From a virus: 46,724 nt of DNA. The position numbers were made by a program, and so were the translations under genes. The notes under the pieces were generated by a model. It searched no databases. It had not been told where the DNA came from and saw only the letters and a list, made by a program, of their open reading frames with translations. Location of the stretch: IMG/VR virus record IMGVR_UViG_3300034630_000004, positions 1-46,724 of that record; one strand, written 5' to 3'. Positions 15,728 through 24,517 of the stretch are shown piece by piece. How positions within the stretch are numbered: the stretch's first letter is position 1; each line of letters begins with the position of its first letter.

Positions 15728-17152
15728 TCAGAACGTGAGGGTGATCGATGCCGAGGCGTAGTGGATCGCGCCGGCGTAGCGGAATGTCACCTTGATGTCG
15801 GGTGCGATCCGATTCCGGCGCTGGCTGGCCGGGATGTTCTCGACGCGGTCGACGGCGATCGTGAACTCCGGCACGACCTCAGTATCGTCATCGCCGAACT
15901 CGGCCGCGACAATGCCCGCCGCGACCGCCCGGTTCATCACGCCCCGGACCGTGTTGCAGAGGATCGCGACGCCGGGGTTCGTCATCGGCACGCGAGGATT
16001 GTTGGCCAGCGTCGAGAGCAGCGCCTCGCGCATCCGGGCAACGATCCAGTCCGAGGCGTGGATCTCGTCGATGAAGGCGCCGGAGCCGACCGATCCCTCG
16101 ACGACCATCGGCAGGCCGCCGATATCGACATAGGTGTTCGCGCGATGGCCCTGCGCGGCATCGATTCCGAGCCCCGGCACGAAGCCGGTGATCGCCTGGA
16201 CGACGGCGCTGCCCTTGTTCAGCACGGTGATGCCGGTCAGCTTCTTGAACTTCAGAGTATAGGCGTTGCCGCTGTTGATGTCGCCGCGCTGGGCAGCCAC
16301 CAGGTTGCCGCGGTCGAGATCGCGGGTTGCGGCATAAGCCAGCATCGCCAGCGCGCCATAGAGCGTCGCGTCCGTGTGGTAGAACACGAACGACCGATCG
16401 TAGCCCATGCTCTCGATGTATTCGGCGATCGAGCCGCCATACTGCGGCGAGACGGCAGTGTGAGTGCCGCTCTGCGTCCCGGTCGTGGTGATCGCCGATC
16501 CGCCGAGCGTGGCGGAGATCTGGAAGGTGTTCGTCGCCTGGTTCACAACATAATAGTTCGTGCCGGCGGTCAGACCGCTCGGCAACGCACCGGTCGTCGT
16601 GAAGCGCACCTGATTGCCGTTCTGCAGCGTATGGCCGGTCCAGGTGACGACGCCGGGGTTGGCGATCGTCATGGTGACGGTCGACGTCTTGTCTGGCTCG
16701 GCCGCCGCCGTCTCGGTGCTGGGGTCGTTACTGTCGAGGCCCATCAGAACCGAATGTGTCTCGGCCCAGTCGGCGGCGAGCTGCTGGTTGATCGTGTCGC
16801 GGATCTCGCTGGTGAACCCGATCCAGTACCAGTCGGGATCTGCCGAATAGATCGCGTCGAGCTCGGTCGTGATCGGGTTCGCGATGTTGCGGTAACCGAT
16901 CTTGATCTGCCGAGGCCGCGGGTTCTGTGCGAACATCGCGGACGCCGCCTTGTAGGCCGCATCGCCTGCGTCGAAGTCGACCGCGACCTCCGTCATGTCA
17001 CTGTACAGCTTCGTGCGGTTGCTGGCGTCGAGAATGCCGGCCACCGCCTCGGTCTGGACGATCAGCGCGACCGAGAAACCGGTCGCGGTGGCGAAGCGGT
17101 CCTGACGCGTCAGGGAAACGTCGACGACGCGGCTGTACGGAAGACGGGTCAT
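15728..17152 (-). CDS. Tail sheath protein (DUF3383-like) with inserted beta domain
   Basis: 474 aa. N- and C-terminal parts (V-S-L-T-R-Q-D near the start; T-Y-V-D-I-G-G-L-P-M-V-V-E-G and A-S-I-T-L-T-F at the end) match the DUF3383 sheath type, defining a myovirus. Residues about 157-233 form a separate module: G-H-T-L-Q-N-G-N-Q-V, L-T-A-G-T-N-Y-Y-V-V, N-T-F-Q-I-S and T-G-T-Q-S-G-T-H-T. This module is common in phage fibre and surface proteins. It is inserted between two sheath segments and would project outward from the tail. Confidence 0.87.
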   Translation of the reverse strand: MTRLPYSRVVDVSLTRQDRFATATGFSVALIVQTEAVAGILDASNRTKLYSDMTEVAVDFDAGDAAYKAASAMFAQNPRPRQIKIGYRNIANPITTELDAIYSADPDWYWIGFTSEIRDTINQQLAADWAETHSVLMGLDSNDPSTETAAAEPDKTSTVTMTIANPGVVTWTGHTLQNGNQVRFTTTGALPSGLTAGTNYYVVNQATNTFQISATLGGSAITTTGTQSGTHTAVSPQYGGSIAEYIESMGYDRSFVFYHTDATLYGALAMLAYAATRDLDRGNLVAAQRGDINSGNAYTLKFKKLTGITVLNKGSAVVQAITGFVPGLGIDAAQGHRANTYVDIGGLPMVVEGSVGSGAFIDEIHASDWIVARMREALLSTLANNPRVPMTNPGVAILCNTVRGVMNRAVAAGIVAAEFGDDDTEVVPEFTIAVDRVENIPASQRRNRIAPDIKVTFRYAGAIHYASASITLTF

Positions 17153-17162
17153 GCGATGATCC

Positions 17163-17729
17163 TCAGGGCTTGGCGTAGGTGGAGGAGGTCGTGACGGTCG
17201 ATCCGCCCGCGCCTTCGGTGATGACCTCGCCCGTCTCGATGACGTCGACGAGCAGTTGGTTCGTGGCGATGGCGCCGATGGTGACGTCGAAGAACGCGCG
17301 GCCTTCCGGCGACTGCTGGATCATCTCCGGCGCGCGGGTGGCCTGACCGACCTCGCGGATGACGAACGGGGCCATCCAGACGGCGGCTTCTCCGCTTCGG
17401 AGGCCCGCCTGCAACAGGCCGGCATGGTCGACCGGTCGCGGCGAATAGACATGCACGCGGATCAGCAACTCGACGCCGCGGTGTTTGGAGAGGACGACGC
17501 GGTCCTCGCCGCCGATGTCCCGATCCTCGTAGCACTCGCCGTCGATCTCGCCGGTGTCGCGATCCGTGACGAACTGGATCATCGCGTACGGCCCCTTGGG
17601 CCGCGGCGCGCTCTGATTGTCCCGAACGATCTCGACCAGCTTCTCGCGGGTTGGGTCGATCAGCGAAGCGTTGTCGTCGACCCGCTTAAGGTAGTGCCAC
17701 AGGCTCCGGTACGCCTCGTCCTCGATCAT
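17163..17729 (-). CDS. Tail terminator / neck protein
   Basis: 188 aa alpha/beta protein. Its place between the joining genes and the sheath gene, with start overlapping the stopper-like gene by 44 bases, fits the tail-completion or terminator proteins that cap the tube and sheath (LIC_12616-like). Conserved-looking core: Y-A-M-I-Q-F-V-T-D-R, V-E-L-L-I-R-V-H-V-Y-S-P-R, R-A-F-F-D-V-T-I. The last 15 residues are low-complexity Gly/Ser/Thr. Confidence 0.65.
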   Translation of the reverse strand: MIEDEAYRSLWHYLKRVDDNASLIDPTREKLVEIVRDNQSAPRPKGPYAMIQFVTDRDTGEIDGECYEDRDIGGEDRVVLSKHRGVELLIRVHVYSPRPVDHAGLLQAGLRSGEAAVWMAPFVIREVGQATRAPEMIQQSPEGRAFFDVTIGAIATNQLLVDVIETGEVITEGAGGSTVTTSSTYAKP

Positions 17730-18090
17730 GTGTGATCAGCCTCGCGATCGCGCGGTAGAAGCCGGCCTCGGCGCGCTGCAGAACGCGGACGACGCGATAG
17801 GCCTCGCCCCGGGCGTTGATGACCTCGTCGGAACGCACGCCGTCGTCCTCGTCTGCCGGGTTCAGAGGGGAGCGAGACCAGACCGTCACCAGCCCCTCGA
17901 TCCGCTCGCCTTCGGGAAGGCTTTGAAGATCCTTGGTCGACGGCGCCTGCATCACGGCGCGGATCGGCGTCTCGATCGCCTCACCCTGGGTCCACTCGCC
18001 TTCGACATACGAACCAGCCGGATAGGTCCGGAGCGTGTGCGGAGTGGCGGCCAGATCGACCGCAAGCCCGGCGAGCGCGAACAGGGTCAC
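17686..18090 (-). CDS. Head-tail connector / stopper-like protein
   Basis: 134 aa. Beta-rich, with a Y-V-E-G-E-W-T-Q-G segment and a Y-R-V-V-R-V-L-Q pattern typical of small joining proteins of the gp9/stopper class. Start overlaps the gp10-like gene by 4 bases. Assignment is from position and size; sequence recognition is weak. Confidence 0.6.
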   Translation of the reverse strand: MTLFALAGLAVDLAATPHTLRTYPAGSYVEGEWTQGEAIETPIRAVMQAPSTKDLQSLPEGERIEGLVTVWSRSPLNPADEDDGVRSDEVINARGEAYRVVRVLQRAEAGFYRAIARLITHDRGRGVPEPVALP

Positions 18091-18548
18091 TTGTCGATCT
18101 CCCAGGTCACGCTCTGGCGCATCCTGCCGGTGTCGATCAGCGTCCGGGACGAGCCCTTCTGCCTGATGGTCGAAGGCGCGTTCGGCGGCGGCGTGTTCGC
18201 GGCGATCTGATCCTGGATCTTGCCGGCGCCATACGCCCCGAGCTTGGGGAGTTGGGCGGCGATCGGCGTTCCGTTCTCGACCGTGCCCTTGGCGATCTTC
18301 CGCAGCGCCGCCCGGATCTCTCGGCGGCTCTTGTACATCGCGATGGTGATGAACGGCCGCGGTGGAATCCCGCGTGAGGTGCCGAGGTGGTTCCAGATAG
18401 CTATCGAGACGACATCAGCGTCAGCCTTCCCCTTCGGGAAGCCGACCTTGACCGCTTTCGGGCCTTTGACGCCCTTCTCGATCTTGGCGATGTGGTTGGC
18501 GAGGTTGCCGCGGCGACGGAGCGTCACCTTCGTCTTGATCTGGATCAT
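18087..18548 (-). CDS. HK97 gp10-like neck protein
   Basis: 153 aa. The C-terminal motif T-I-R-Q-K-G-S-S-R-T-L-I-D-T-G-R-M-R-Q-S-V is the well-known signature of gp10-like and virion-morphogenesis proteins. The middle I-W-N-H-L-G-T-S-R-G-I-P-P-R-P-F-I block is also typical. It joins head and tail. Basic N-terminus (K-T-K-V-T-L-R-R-R). Tight spacing to both neighbours. Confidence 0.85.
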   Translation of the reverse strand: MIQIKTKVTLRRRGNLANHIAKIEKGVKGPKAVKVGFPKGKADADVVSIAIWNHLGTSRGIPPRPFITIAMYKSRREIRAALRKIAKGTVENGTPIAAQLPKLGAYGAGKIQDQIAANTPPPNAPSTIRQKGSSRTLIDTGRMRQSVTWEIDK

Positions 18549-18551
18549 GGA

Positions 18552-18953
18552 TCACACCAGGGCGACGGCGGGCTGGTTCCGCTTCAGCAAGTCGCGGTAC
18601 CGAAGGCCGTAGGGCGTGCTGGACAGACCGGAGCTCGATGCGCTCCCGCCTGACGAGCCGCTGTTCCCGCCCAGCTTGACCTGCGCGTCGCCGACCTTGG
18701 TTTCGGTGACCAGGCCGGCGCCCATGAGACCGCCTGCAGCGCCAGCGCCGAGAGCCTCGAACAACGCGCCGTCTAGCGTCATGAGGTGAGCGGCCATGTA
18801 GAGGATGGCCGGCTGATAGTCGGCCTCGATCCAGGACGTACCGACCGAAGCCGATGCCTCCTGGATCGCCGCGGTGATGGTCGGGCCCGCGACGCCCGCG
18901 AAGGTCGGGAACTTTGTCCGGAACTGCTCGAGCGTCGGGAGCGTGTAGGGCAT
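18552..18953 (-). CDS. Head-tail adaptor, DUF4054-like
   Basis: 133 aa. The N-terminus (F-R-T-K-F-P-T-F-A-G-V) and the A-I-L-Y-M-A-A-H-L-M-T-L segment are characteristic of DUF4054 adaptor proteins that bind below the portal. A Gly/Ser-rich stretch occurs at about residues 94-110. Ends in Y-G-L-R-Y-R-D-L-L-K-R-N as usual for the family. Confidence 0.82.
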   Translation of the reverse strand: MPYTLPTLEQFRTKFPTFAGVAGPTITAAIQEASASVGTSWIEADYQPAILYMAAHLMTLDGALFEALGAGAAGGLMGAGLVTETKVGDAQVKLGGNSGSSGGSASSSGLSSTPYGLRYRDLLKRNQPAVALV

Positions 18954-18955
18954 CG

Positions 18956-19174
18956 TCAGGCGTCCTTGGCCTTGGCCTCGCGCTTGACCGAGATCACCTT
19001 GCCGTCGGGCCGGGCGACCTTGAAGCCCTGCGCGGCGAGTTCGAGGGCGGTTTCCTCGCTGATCGGAAGCTCCTTGAAGCTCCCGGCGTCGAGCGGCACC
19101 TTGCGGATGCCGATCTCAGCGAAGCGGGCCTCTTCCCGCAGGTTCGTGACCGTGTAGAGCGGTGCCCGGGCCAT
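18956..19174 (-). CDS. Small phage protein in head region
   Basis: 72 aa, mixed charge, ending in a Lys/Ala-rich tail. It has clear gene-like spacing (2-3 bases from each neighbour). Not recognised; small proteins at this place often assist connector or capsid assembly. Confidence 0.6.
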   Translation of the reverse strand: MARAPLYTVTNLREEARFAEIGIRKVPLDAGSFKELPISEETALELAAQGFKVARPDGKVISVKREAKAKDA

Positions 19175-19177
19175 GGC

Positions 19178-19528
19178 TCAGGCTCCAGCCTGCTCGACGG
19201 GCTTGGCGATGAAGACGGCTTTCTCGTCAGCAGAGAGCGCGTTGAAGGCCTCGGCATCGTCCTTCTTCATGCCGTCCGAGACGCGCTCGTCGCCCTTCAT
19301 GACGTACCAGACGCCGCCGCCGGCATGCTTGGCCTCCAGCGCATCGTCCGGCTCGACCTTCGGCTCGGCCTTCGCCTTACCGCTCATATCGAACCAGCCG
19401 GTGGCTTTCGCGATCTTCGCTTCGGCCGCGCTCAACTCGACCTCGACGGACTCGCCCGGCTCGATCAAGACCGTGCCGTCCGTCGCATTCACGCCGCGCG
19501 GGCCTTTGGAGATGTTGGTGATCTTCAT
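19178..19528 (-). CDS. Small structural or accessory protein after capsid gene
   Basis: 116 aa. N-terminus (I-T-N-I-S-K-G-P-R-G-V-N-A then I-E-P-G-E-S-V-E-V-E-L) is a short beta domain widely seen in small phage proteins next to the capsid gene. The C-terminal half holds acidic, Lys- and Ala-rich helices (A-L-S-A-D-E-K-A-V-F). It may decorate the head. Function not established. Confidence 0.6.
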   Translation of the reverse strand: MKITNISKGPRGVNATDGTVLIEPGESVEVELSAAEAKIAKATGWFDMSGKAKAEPKVEPDDALEAKHAGGGVWYVMKGDERVSDGMKKDDAEAFNALSADEKAVFIAKPVEQAGA

Positions 19529-19540
19529 GATCGATCCTCC

Positions 19541-20494
19541 TCAGATGCCGTCGAGGTAGCGCACGGCCTTGGGCCGGCGGATGTCGACGCCACCGAGGCG
19601 GAAAATGCCCGGCACGTCGAAGCGGATCGGCCCGGTCTGCCAGGCCGGCAGGAAGCGGAACGGCATCGGCATGTGCATCTTCAGCACCTCCGGCGAACGC
19701 CGATACGCGACCATGCGCTTGGTCGACGAGGCGCCGGCCGTGTCGAGGTAGCCGAACACGCCGCGGATGGTCAGCGCCTGACCGGTCGTGCGGGTGTAGA
19801 TGTTGTTGCGCTCGATCCATTCCAGGATCGTGGTCTGGTTAACCGTGTCGATCCGACGGGTCGAGAGGTCGAGCAGCACCGAGTAGGGCAGCAGGATCGT
19901 GTCCGCGATCTCTGCGCCCAGCGTGCCGGTGAAGATTCCGGTCAACTGTCCGTTGATGTCGCGAAGGATCTGGTCCGGCGTCTTGCTGACGAAGGTGGTT
20001 GCCGAGCCGGAACCGTCCGCCGGCGCCGTGGTTGCGGTCGGGGTCGAGGCGTTGACCAGGCCGGTGAAGCCCTTCGTCGTATCGCCGACGAATGCAACCT
20101 GATCGATCTTCTCCTCGGCGACCCGGCGAGCAAGCGTCGCCTTGTCTGCACTGAGGTTCATGCCGAGCAGCTGAGCCGTGCCAAGCTCCTCGAGGTCGTA
20201 CCCATAGCCGATCGCAGCCATGGAGACGGTCGTCTCGAACTTGTCGCGGGTCAGCGCGACCTTCGGGATGTCCTGGGCCTGGCCGGCGAACCACTGCGCC
20301 TGACCGACGCCGTCCATCGAGAAGTAGGTGACGGACTGGATCCACTCCGGCGCCGAGGTGTCGACGGGGATCAGGGCCGGATACTGGATCTCCTGATACC
20401 TCATCGCGTACACGGTCGGCTCGATGAGCGTCCCCTGACGGATGAGGAAGGACAGAGCCGCCTGCTGCGCGTCCTGCGTGATGTGAACGTTCAT
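19541..20494 (-). CDS. Major capsid protein, DUF2184-like
   Basis: 317 aa from ATG 20494; an upstream in-frame start at 20563 would overlap the cement gene. Patterns P-E-W-I-Q-S-V-T-Y, A-I-G-Y-G-Y-D-L-E-E-L, A-R-R-V-A-E-E-K-I-D and the C-terminal R-L-G-G-V-D-I-R-R-P resemble DUF2184 capsid proteins, an HK97-fold branch. It is the major shell protein. The order protease/scaffold, cement, capsid is the known order of this phage type. Confidence 0.86.
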   Translation of the reverse strand: MNVHITQDAQQAALSFLIRQGTLIEPTVYAMRYQEIQYPALIPVDTSAPEWIQSVTYFSMDGVGQAQWFAGQAQDIPKVALTRDKFETTVSMAAIGYGYDLEELGTAQLLGMNLSADKATLARRVAEEKIDQVAFVGDTTKGFTGLVNASTPTATTAPADGSGSATTFVSKTPDQILRDINGQLTGIFTGTLGAEIADTILLPYSVLLDLSTRRIDTVNQTTILEWIERNNIYTRTTGQALTIRGVFGYLDTAGASSTKRMVAYRRSPEVLKMHMPMPFRFLPAWQTGPIRFDVPGIFRLGGVDIRRPKAVRYLDGI

Positions 20495-20505
20495 GGTGCC
20501 GCTCC

Positions 20506-20949
20506 TTACGGGGTGTTGAGCCGCAGGGCGGCGAGACCGGCACCGGAGGTGCTGGTATCCCACTGCGCGCCGACGATCTGGGTGTTCGATGACGAGGTCT
20601 TCGACAGGACGCCGGTGGCAGGCGTGTAATAGACCGGGTCGCCCACAGCGACGGCCTCGGATGCCTGCACGACGATCACGCCCTTCTTCATCAGGGCGAC
20701 GGTGTCGTACTGCTCGTACTTGCCCGTGGGGCGGTTGACGTCGAGGACAGCGATGCCGACGAACTTGACCGTCGCTTCGGAGTCAACGACCTGGTTGTCA
20801 GCCGTGCCCTGCACGCCGACCTTGCCGAAGCCGATGCCCTCAGCGTCTTCCGCCACGCGGCTGACGACGACGTTCGGCTCCATGTTGAGGACCATGCCCT
20901 CGACCCAGCGGGCGTGGGTGGCGGCGTAGGTGGTCTGAATCGCGGGCAT
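20506..20949 (-). CDS. Capsid cement / decoration protein
   Basis: 147 aa beta-rich protein (V-K-F-V-G-I-A-V-L-D, G-V-I-V-V-Q-A-S-E, V-G-D-P-V-Y-Y-T-P-A-T-G) of the structural cement type, which binds between capsomers and stabilises the shell. Starts one base into the stop of the protease/scaffold gene and ends 11 bases before the capsid start. Confidence 0.78.
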   Translation of the reverse strand: MPAIQTTYAATHARWVEGMVLNMEPNVVVSRVAEDAEGIGFGKVGVQGTADNQVVDSEATVKFVGIAVLDVNRPTGKYEQYDTVALMKKGVIVVQASEAVAVGDPVYYTPATGVLSKTSSSNTQIVGAQWDTSTSGAGLAALRLNTP

Positions 20950-22064
20950 CAGGCGGCTCCCTTCGTCGGGGTCTTCCAGGCGTCCTGAAGACCGGTGACC
21001 ATGGCGGTGTGAGCGTCAGTGACGGATGTCTTGGCGGTCGGCGCCGGGCCGTCCTTGATGACGCCGCGGACCGGGTCGCTCGGCTTCACGTCCTCGGCGA
21101 GGATGTCGAAGCGGGCGTCGATATAGGCCGTGGGCTTGTCCTTGACGGCGGCATCGCCGAGCTTGGCCGTGACGACCGCACGCCGGATGTCAGCGTCGGA
21201 CTTGCCGTCGGTGGCGACCTCGGGAGCGATTGCTTTCGCCTTGGCGACGAGATCGCCGCGGGCCTGCACGCGGGCATCGAGCGCCGCGTCGTCGAGTACC
21301 TTCGCCTTGAGGGCGTCGATCTCGGCGTCCTTCTTGGCAAGATCGGCGTCCTTGGTAGCAAGCGCCTTCTCGTGATCCGCGACGAGCGTATCCTTGGCCT
21401 TGCCCGCATCGGCGATCCGGCCGAGCAGGGTATTGATGACCGTGGCGCCCTGATCGGTGACCTCGACCGGGATGCCATCGACGGTGACCGTCTTCAGCGA
21501 CATGGGAGCGTCCTTCTGCTCGGTGGTGATGGCCGCCCAGCTATCGCCGATGCGGCATTCAGGTCCGGCGCGGCCGGCCTTGACGATCGCGACATGGTTG
21601 CCGCGAATTCGGATCTGCATTGCGTCGTAGGCTTCGCCCTCGGGCGTCGTGCCAGGCGTCCAATCGAGGTCGCAGCCGTAGCCGTTCGAAAGCTCGCTCT
21701 TGCCGGCCTCGATGTCGTCGATGGCGGCTTGGTCCATGACGACCATGGGGATGCGGAGGAACTTGCCGTCCTGCTTCACCTCGTCGCCGGTTTGGCCAAC
21801 CGAGTAGCGCTTCCAGTTCTTGGCGTTGACTGCTTCGGACGGGTGATCGTTCGTCACCGGCCGGTGGGCGAAGGACGCCATGGCCTCGTCGGCGAAAACC
21901 TGTTCCGGAGCGCGATAGACTCGAACCTGCTCCATATCCGGCCGGCCGACCTCGCGCCCCAGGTAGATCTGGATCCCGGTCCGCGCGACGCGGGCATCGG
22001 CCACGAGGTAGCCGTCCCCAGTCCGGCGCGTGCCAGACAAGGCGATCTTGTCGGTGAAGAGCAT
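20949..22064 (-). CDS. Prohead protease/scaffold, DUF2213-like
   Basis: 371 aa. Residues about 1-175 are the DUF2213 region with the family motifs R-V-Y-R-A-P-E-Q-V-F, H-R-P-V-T-N-D-H-P and E-L-S-N-G-Y; a His in H-V-A-I-V is a likely catalytic residue. About 215-290 is a coiled coil rich in Lys, Asp and Ala, typical of a scaffold. Such fusions direct capsid assembly and then process it. Starts at the left border of the divergent small gene. Confidence 0.82.
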   Translation of the reverse strand: MLFTDKIALSGTRRTGDGYLVADARVARTGIQIYLGREVGRPDMEQVRVYRAPEQVFADEAMASFAHRPVTNDHPSEAVNAKNWKRYSVGQTGDEVKQDGKFLRIPMVVMDQAAIDDIEAGKSELSNGYGCDLDWTPGTTPEGEAYDAMQIRIRGNHVAIVKAGRAGPECRIGDSWAAITTEQKDAPMSLKTVTVDGIPVEVTDQGATVINTLLGRIADAGKAKDTLVADHEKALATKDADLAKKDAEIDALKAKVLDDAALDARVQARGDLVAKAKAIAPEVATDGKSDADIRRAVVTAKLGDAAVKDKPTAYIDARFDILAEDVKPSDPVRGVIKDGPAPTAKTSVTDAHTAMVTGLQDAWKTPTKGAA

Positions 22065-22141
22065 GAAGTCGTGCCCGATTAGGAGAAGTGTCGAACGTCA
22101 AATGACATCGCATGCGCGGCTGGCGCGCCTACGATGGGCTT

Positions 22142-22348
22142 ATGGATCAGCTGAATGACGCATTGCTCGCGGAGCTACGCCATCTCTATGGAGAGCTCAG
22201 GACGCTCGCATCTGATGGGCTTGCGGCGCTGGGGCCGCCTGGTTCGGGCCCTGACGCCGTCGATTTGCACGCGCTCGCCGCGGCCAACGCTCATTTGCGC
22301 ATCCTGTCGCTGATGATCCAAGCGGTGCAGGATGCCGAGGCGAACTGA
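22142..22348 (+). CDS. Small helical protein, opposite strand in head operon
   Basis: 68 aa from ATG 22142 (an upstream in-frame start at 22112 lacks support). Leu/Ala-rich helices flank a short Gly/Pro loop. It fills the gap between the Mu F-like and protease genes and is transcribed against them. It is the fifth such small opposite-strand gene found in the late operon when 1571, 11651, 14698 and 15045 are counted. Not recognised. Confidence 0.55.
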   Translation: MDQLNDALLAELRHLYGELRTLASDGLAALGPPGSGPDAVDLHALAAANAHLRILSLMIQAVQDAEAN

Positions 22349-22354
22349 CGCTCC

Positions 22355-23182
22355 TTAGAACTCGATGACCGCGCGCGCCGTGCAGCGGCAGTTGATCGGC
22401 TGGCCGGGGTGCCCATCGCTCGGAGGGCTCGCCCATTTGAACGTCTTGCCTTCGCGCGCCCAGTGGGTCGGCCGGGCGTTCGGATATTTGCCCTCGGGAT
22501 TGCCGCGAACGCGCTCGTCTAGGGACGTCGACCAGACGTATTCCGTGACGCCCATGGCCTGCTGGCGAATCCGGTTCAGGTCGCCGTTGAAGCTGGCGGC
22601 CTGATCCCGGGCGATGAGCTTGGCGCGCCGCCGGGCGATGCCGAACTCCTGGGTGATGATCTTCTCGAGCTCGCGGTTGTTCAGACCTCGGGTCAGAGCG
22701 TCGAGCAGCTTGTTCGAGAGCCGGCGCGCGACGTCCTGAGAAAGGCCACGGACCAGCGAGACATTGCGGAGGACGGCGGCGTCGATCGTGTCCTCGATCC
22801 CCTCGGCACGAAGAACCGCGCCAAGGTCGATACCAATCGCCGACCGGGCGGCCTCGTTCCACTTCCGCCGGTTCCGCGTCTCCTCCGACTCGAACGCGTC
22901 GCGCCATTCCGAGCGCAGCCCATCGACGAAGCCATCCGCGAAATCCCGCAGCGCCCGGATGGCGCGCTCGAACCAATTCAGGTCATCGCGCATCAGCTGG
23001 TGCTTTGCCGAGACCGCTGCAGGCAGCACATCCTGCGCCACCTGCGCAGCCATCCGCCTCAGCAACTGGTTCGTCGGAGCCAGAATCGCCATCTCGAACG
23101 CGACAGTCGCAGAGATCGGCCGTAGCACGACGCGCTTGCGCTTCGTCTTCCGCGCCTCTCGCATCCAGGACTGGACGTTCAT
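22355..23182 (-). CDS. Phage Mu gpF-like head morphogenesis protein
   Basis: 275 aa. The C-terminal part holds the Mu F signature: V-W-S-T-S-L-D-E-R-V-R, then P-T-H-W-A-R-E-G-K, then a G-H-P-G-Q-P-I-N-C-R-C end motif with Cys ligands. N-terminal 100 residues are helical with basic patches. These minor head proteins enter the capsid during assembly. Start overlaps portal by 4 bases. Confidence 0.87.
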   Translation of the reverse strand: MNVQSWMREARKTKRKRVVLRPISATVAFEMAILAPTNQLLRRMAAQVAQDVLPAAVSAKHQLMRDDLNWFERAIRALRDFADGFVDGLRSEWRDAFESEETRNRRKWNEAARSAIGIDLGAVLRAEGIEDTIDAAVLRNVSLVRGLSQDVARRLSNKLLDALTRGLNNRELEKIITQEFGIARRRAKLIARDQAASFNGDLNRIRQQAMGVTEYVWSTSLDERVRGNPEGKYPNARPTHWAREGKTFKWASPPSDGHPGQPINCRCTARAVIEF

Positions 23183-24513
23183 TCGTCGGCCGCCCGGTGG
23201 CGCTGCTGCTCGTTCAGCCGCGTGGCTTCCGCTTCTGCATCCCTGTCCTCGGGCTCGTCACCGAACTCCTCAAGCGCTTCGTCAAGACCGGGGAACGTCC
23301 CATCCTCGACGAACATGTTCTGGACGCTGCGGGCGAAGGCATGATCCGGGATCAGCCCGGTGTCGGCGATCGCCTTGATCGCCGTCGCCTTCTTCTGCGC
23401 GACGTCGGCCTTCTCGACTTCGGTCATCTGCCAGAGCGGCGCCCACGCGTAGTGGATGGCTGCCGGCCGACTGCCGAGCGCGGAGCGGATCAGGATCTCG
23501 TCGAGGCGGGAGAGCGCCGGCCGGAGCTCGAGGTTCTGCCCGGCGCTGATCCGATCGTAGTAGTTCCGGATATCGCTCTGCCCGGTCGACTGCAGGCCGC
23601 CAGGCGTCTGGCCCAGCAACCGCGTCGCCGGGATGTCCGCTGCGCCTGAGGCGATCTGCAGGTAGGTGTTCAGAACCTCTGGCAGCTGGGCGAACGAGAT
23701 CTGCTTGTGGTCCCACTCTTCCTCGCCGTCGATCATCAGAGTGTTGGTGATCGACTTGCCGGTGTTGGCCAGCGAGTAACGCTGGAGAACCCGGGCAGCG
23801 TACTCCTGCGTCGCGAGGTTCTCCATGAACCCCGGCACCTTGATGACGTCGACCTTGGCCTCCTGGAGCATGGCGGCGATGGCCGCGGCCGCGCTCCCGG
23901 CCTGCATGACGGCGTCGTAGACCGCCTGCAGCACTGTATCGCCCCAGCCGTCATAAGCCATGACGCGGTCAGGCAGCTCGGCGCCGACAAAGCGCACGAC
24001 CCGCGAGGGGTGGACGTCGACCATGACGGTCTTGCCGGCCAGCGAATACTTGATCGGCTCCCCGTAGAAGGGCGAGAGCGGATCCTGCTCGAGCTCGCCG
24101 GCGATCATCTCGTGGCGGCTGAAGACGTGCAGGTATTTGAGCCCGCCTGCCCTCACGCTGTCCGGCCGGAGCTCGCTCATCGGATCGGCGTCGCCTGTCC
24201 CGATGAACAGCACCGCACCGCCATAGAGCCGCGCCAGCTTGCGGGCCCGGGCAACCTTGGCCTGGACGCCAAGCCGCGCCTCCTCGGCCTCGATCTTCTC
24301 GATCTGGGGCTTGTCAGCCTGCCAGTCGCGCCATTCGCGCGTCTCGTCGAAAGCCGGGATGTCGACGATCTTCCTCGCGATCCAGTCGCCTCGGTAGGCA
24401 TTGTCGACCTGGTTCTTGTCGAGCAGCGGCAGCGTGAACATGCCGCCCGTCGATTTGTCCCTGACCGTCCCCAGCCCGGAAATCAGATTCACGAGCGTGT
24501 CGGACGTCAGCAT
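23179..24513 (-). CDS. Portal protein, DUF1073-like
   Basis: 444 aa. The N-terminus (Y-R-G-D-W-I-A-R-K-I-V-D-I-P) and the L-Y-G-G-A-V-L-F segment match DUF1073 portals, as do the T-R-L-L-G-Q-T-P-G-G-L and Y-Y-D-R-I-S-A-G-Q blocks. It forms the dodecameric channel for DNA packaging and the head vertex. It follows TerL by 4 bases; the C-terminal 40 residues are acidic. Confidence 0.88.
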   Translation of the reverse strand: MLTSDTLVNLISGLGTVRDKSTGGMFTLPLLDKNQVDNAYRGDWIARKIVDIPAFDETREWRDWQADKPQIEKIEAEEARLGVQAKVARARKLARLYGGAVLFIGTGDADPMSELRPDSVRAGGLKYLHVFSRHEMIAGELEQDPLSPFYGEPIKYSLAGKTVMVDVHPSRVVRFVGAELPDRVMAYDGWGDTVLQAVYDAVMQAGSAAAAIAAMLQEAKVDVIKVPGFMENLATQEYAARVLQRYSLANTGKSITNTLMIDGEEEWDHKQISFAQLPEVLNTYLQIASGAADIPATRLLGQTPGGLQSTGQSDIRNYYDRISAGQNLELRPALSRLDEILIRSALGSRPAAIHYAWAPLWQMTEVEKADVAQKKATAIKAIADTGLIPDHAFARSVQNMFVEDGTFPGLDEALEEFGDEPEDRDAEAEATRLNEQQRHRAADE

Positions 24514-24517
24514 GCGG

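Noticed and set aside
15761-17194. Long plus-strand open frame opposite the sheath gene
   Set aside because: Codon-bias shadow in GC-rich DNA; the sheath on the minus strand is recognised by family motifs.
18914-20629. Long plus-strand open frame (571 codons) across the capsid region
   Set aside because: Antisense shadow of the capsid and neighbouring genes. Composition is Arg/Asp/Gly-rich with no folded-protein pattern, while the minus-strand frames are recognisable structural proteins.
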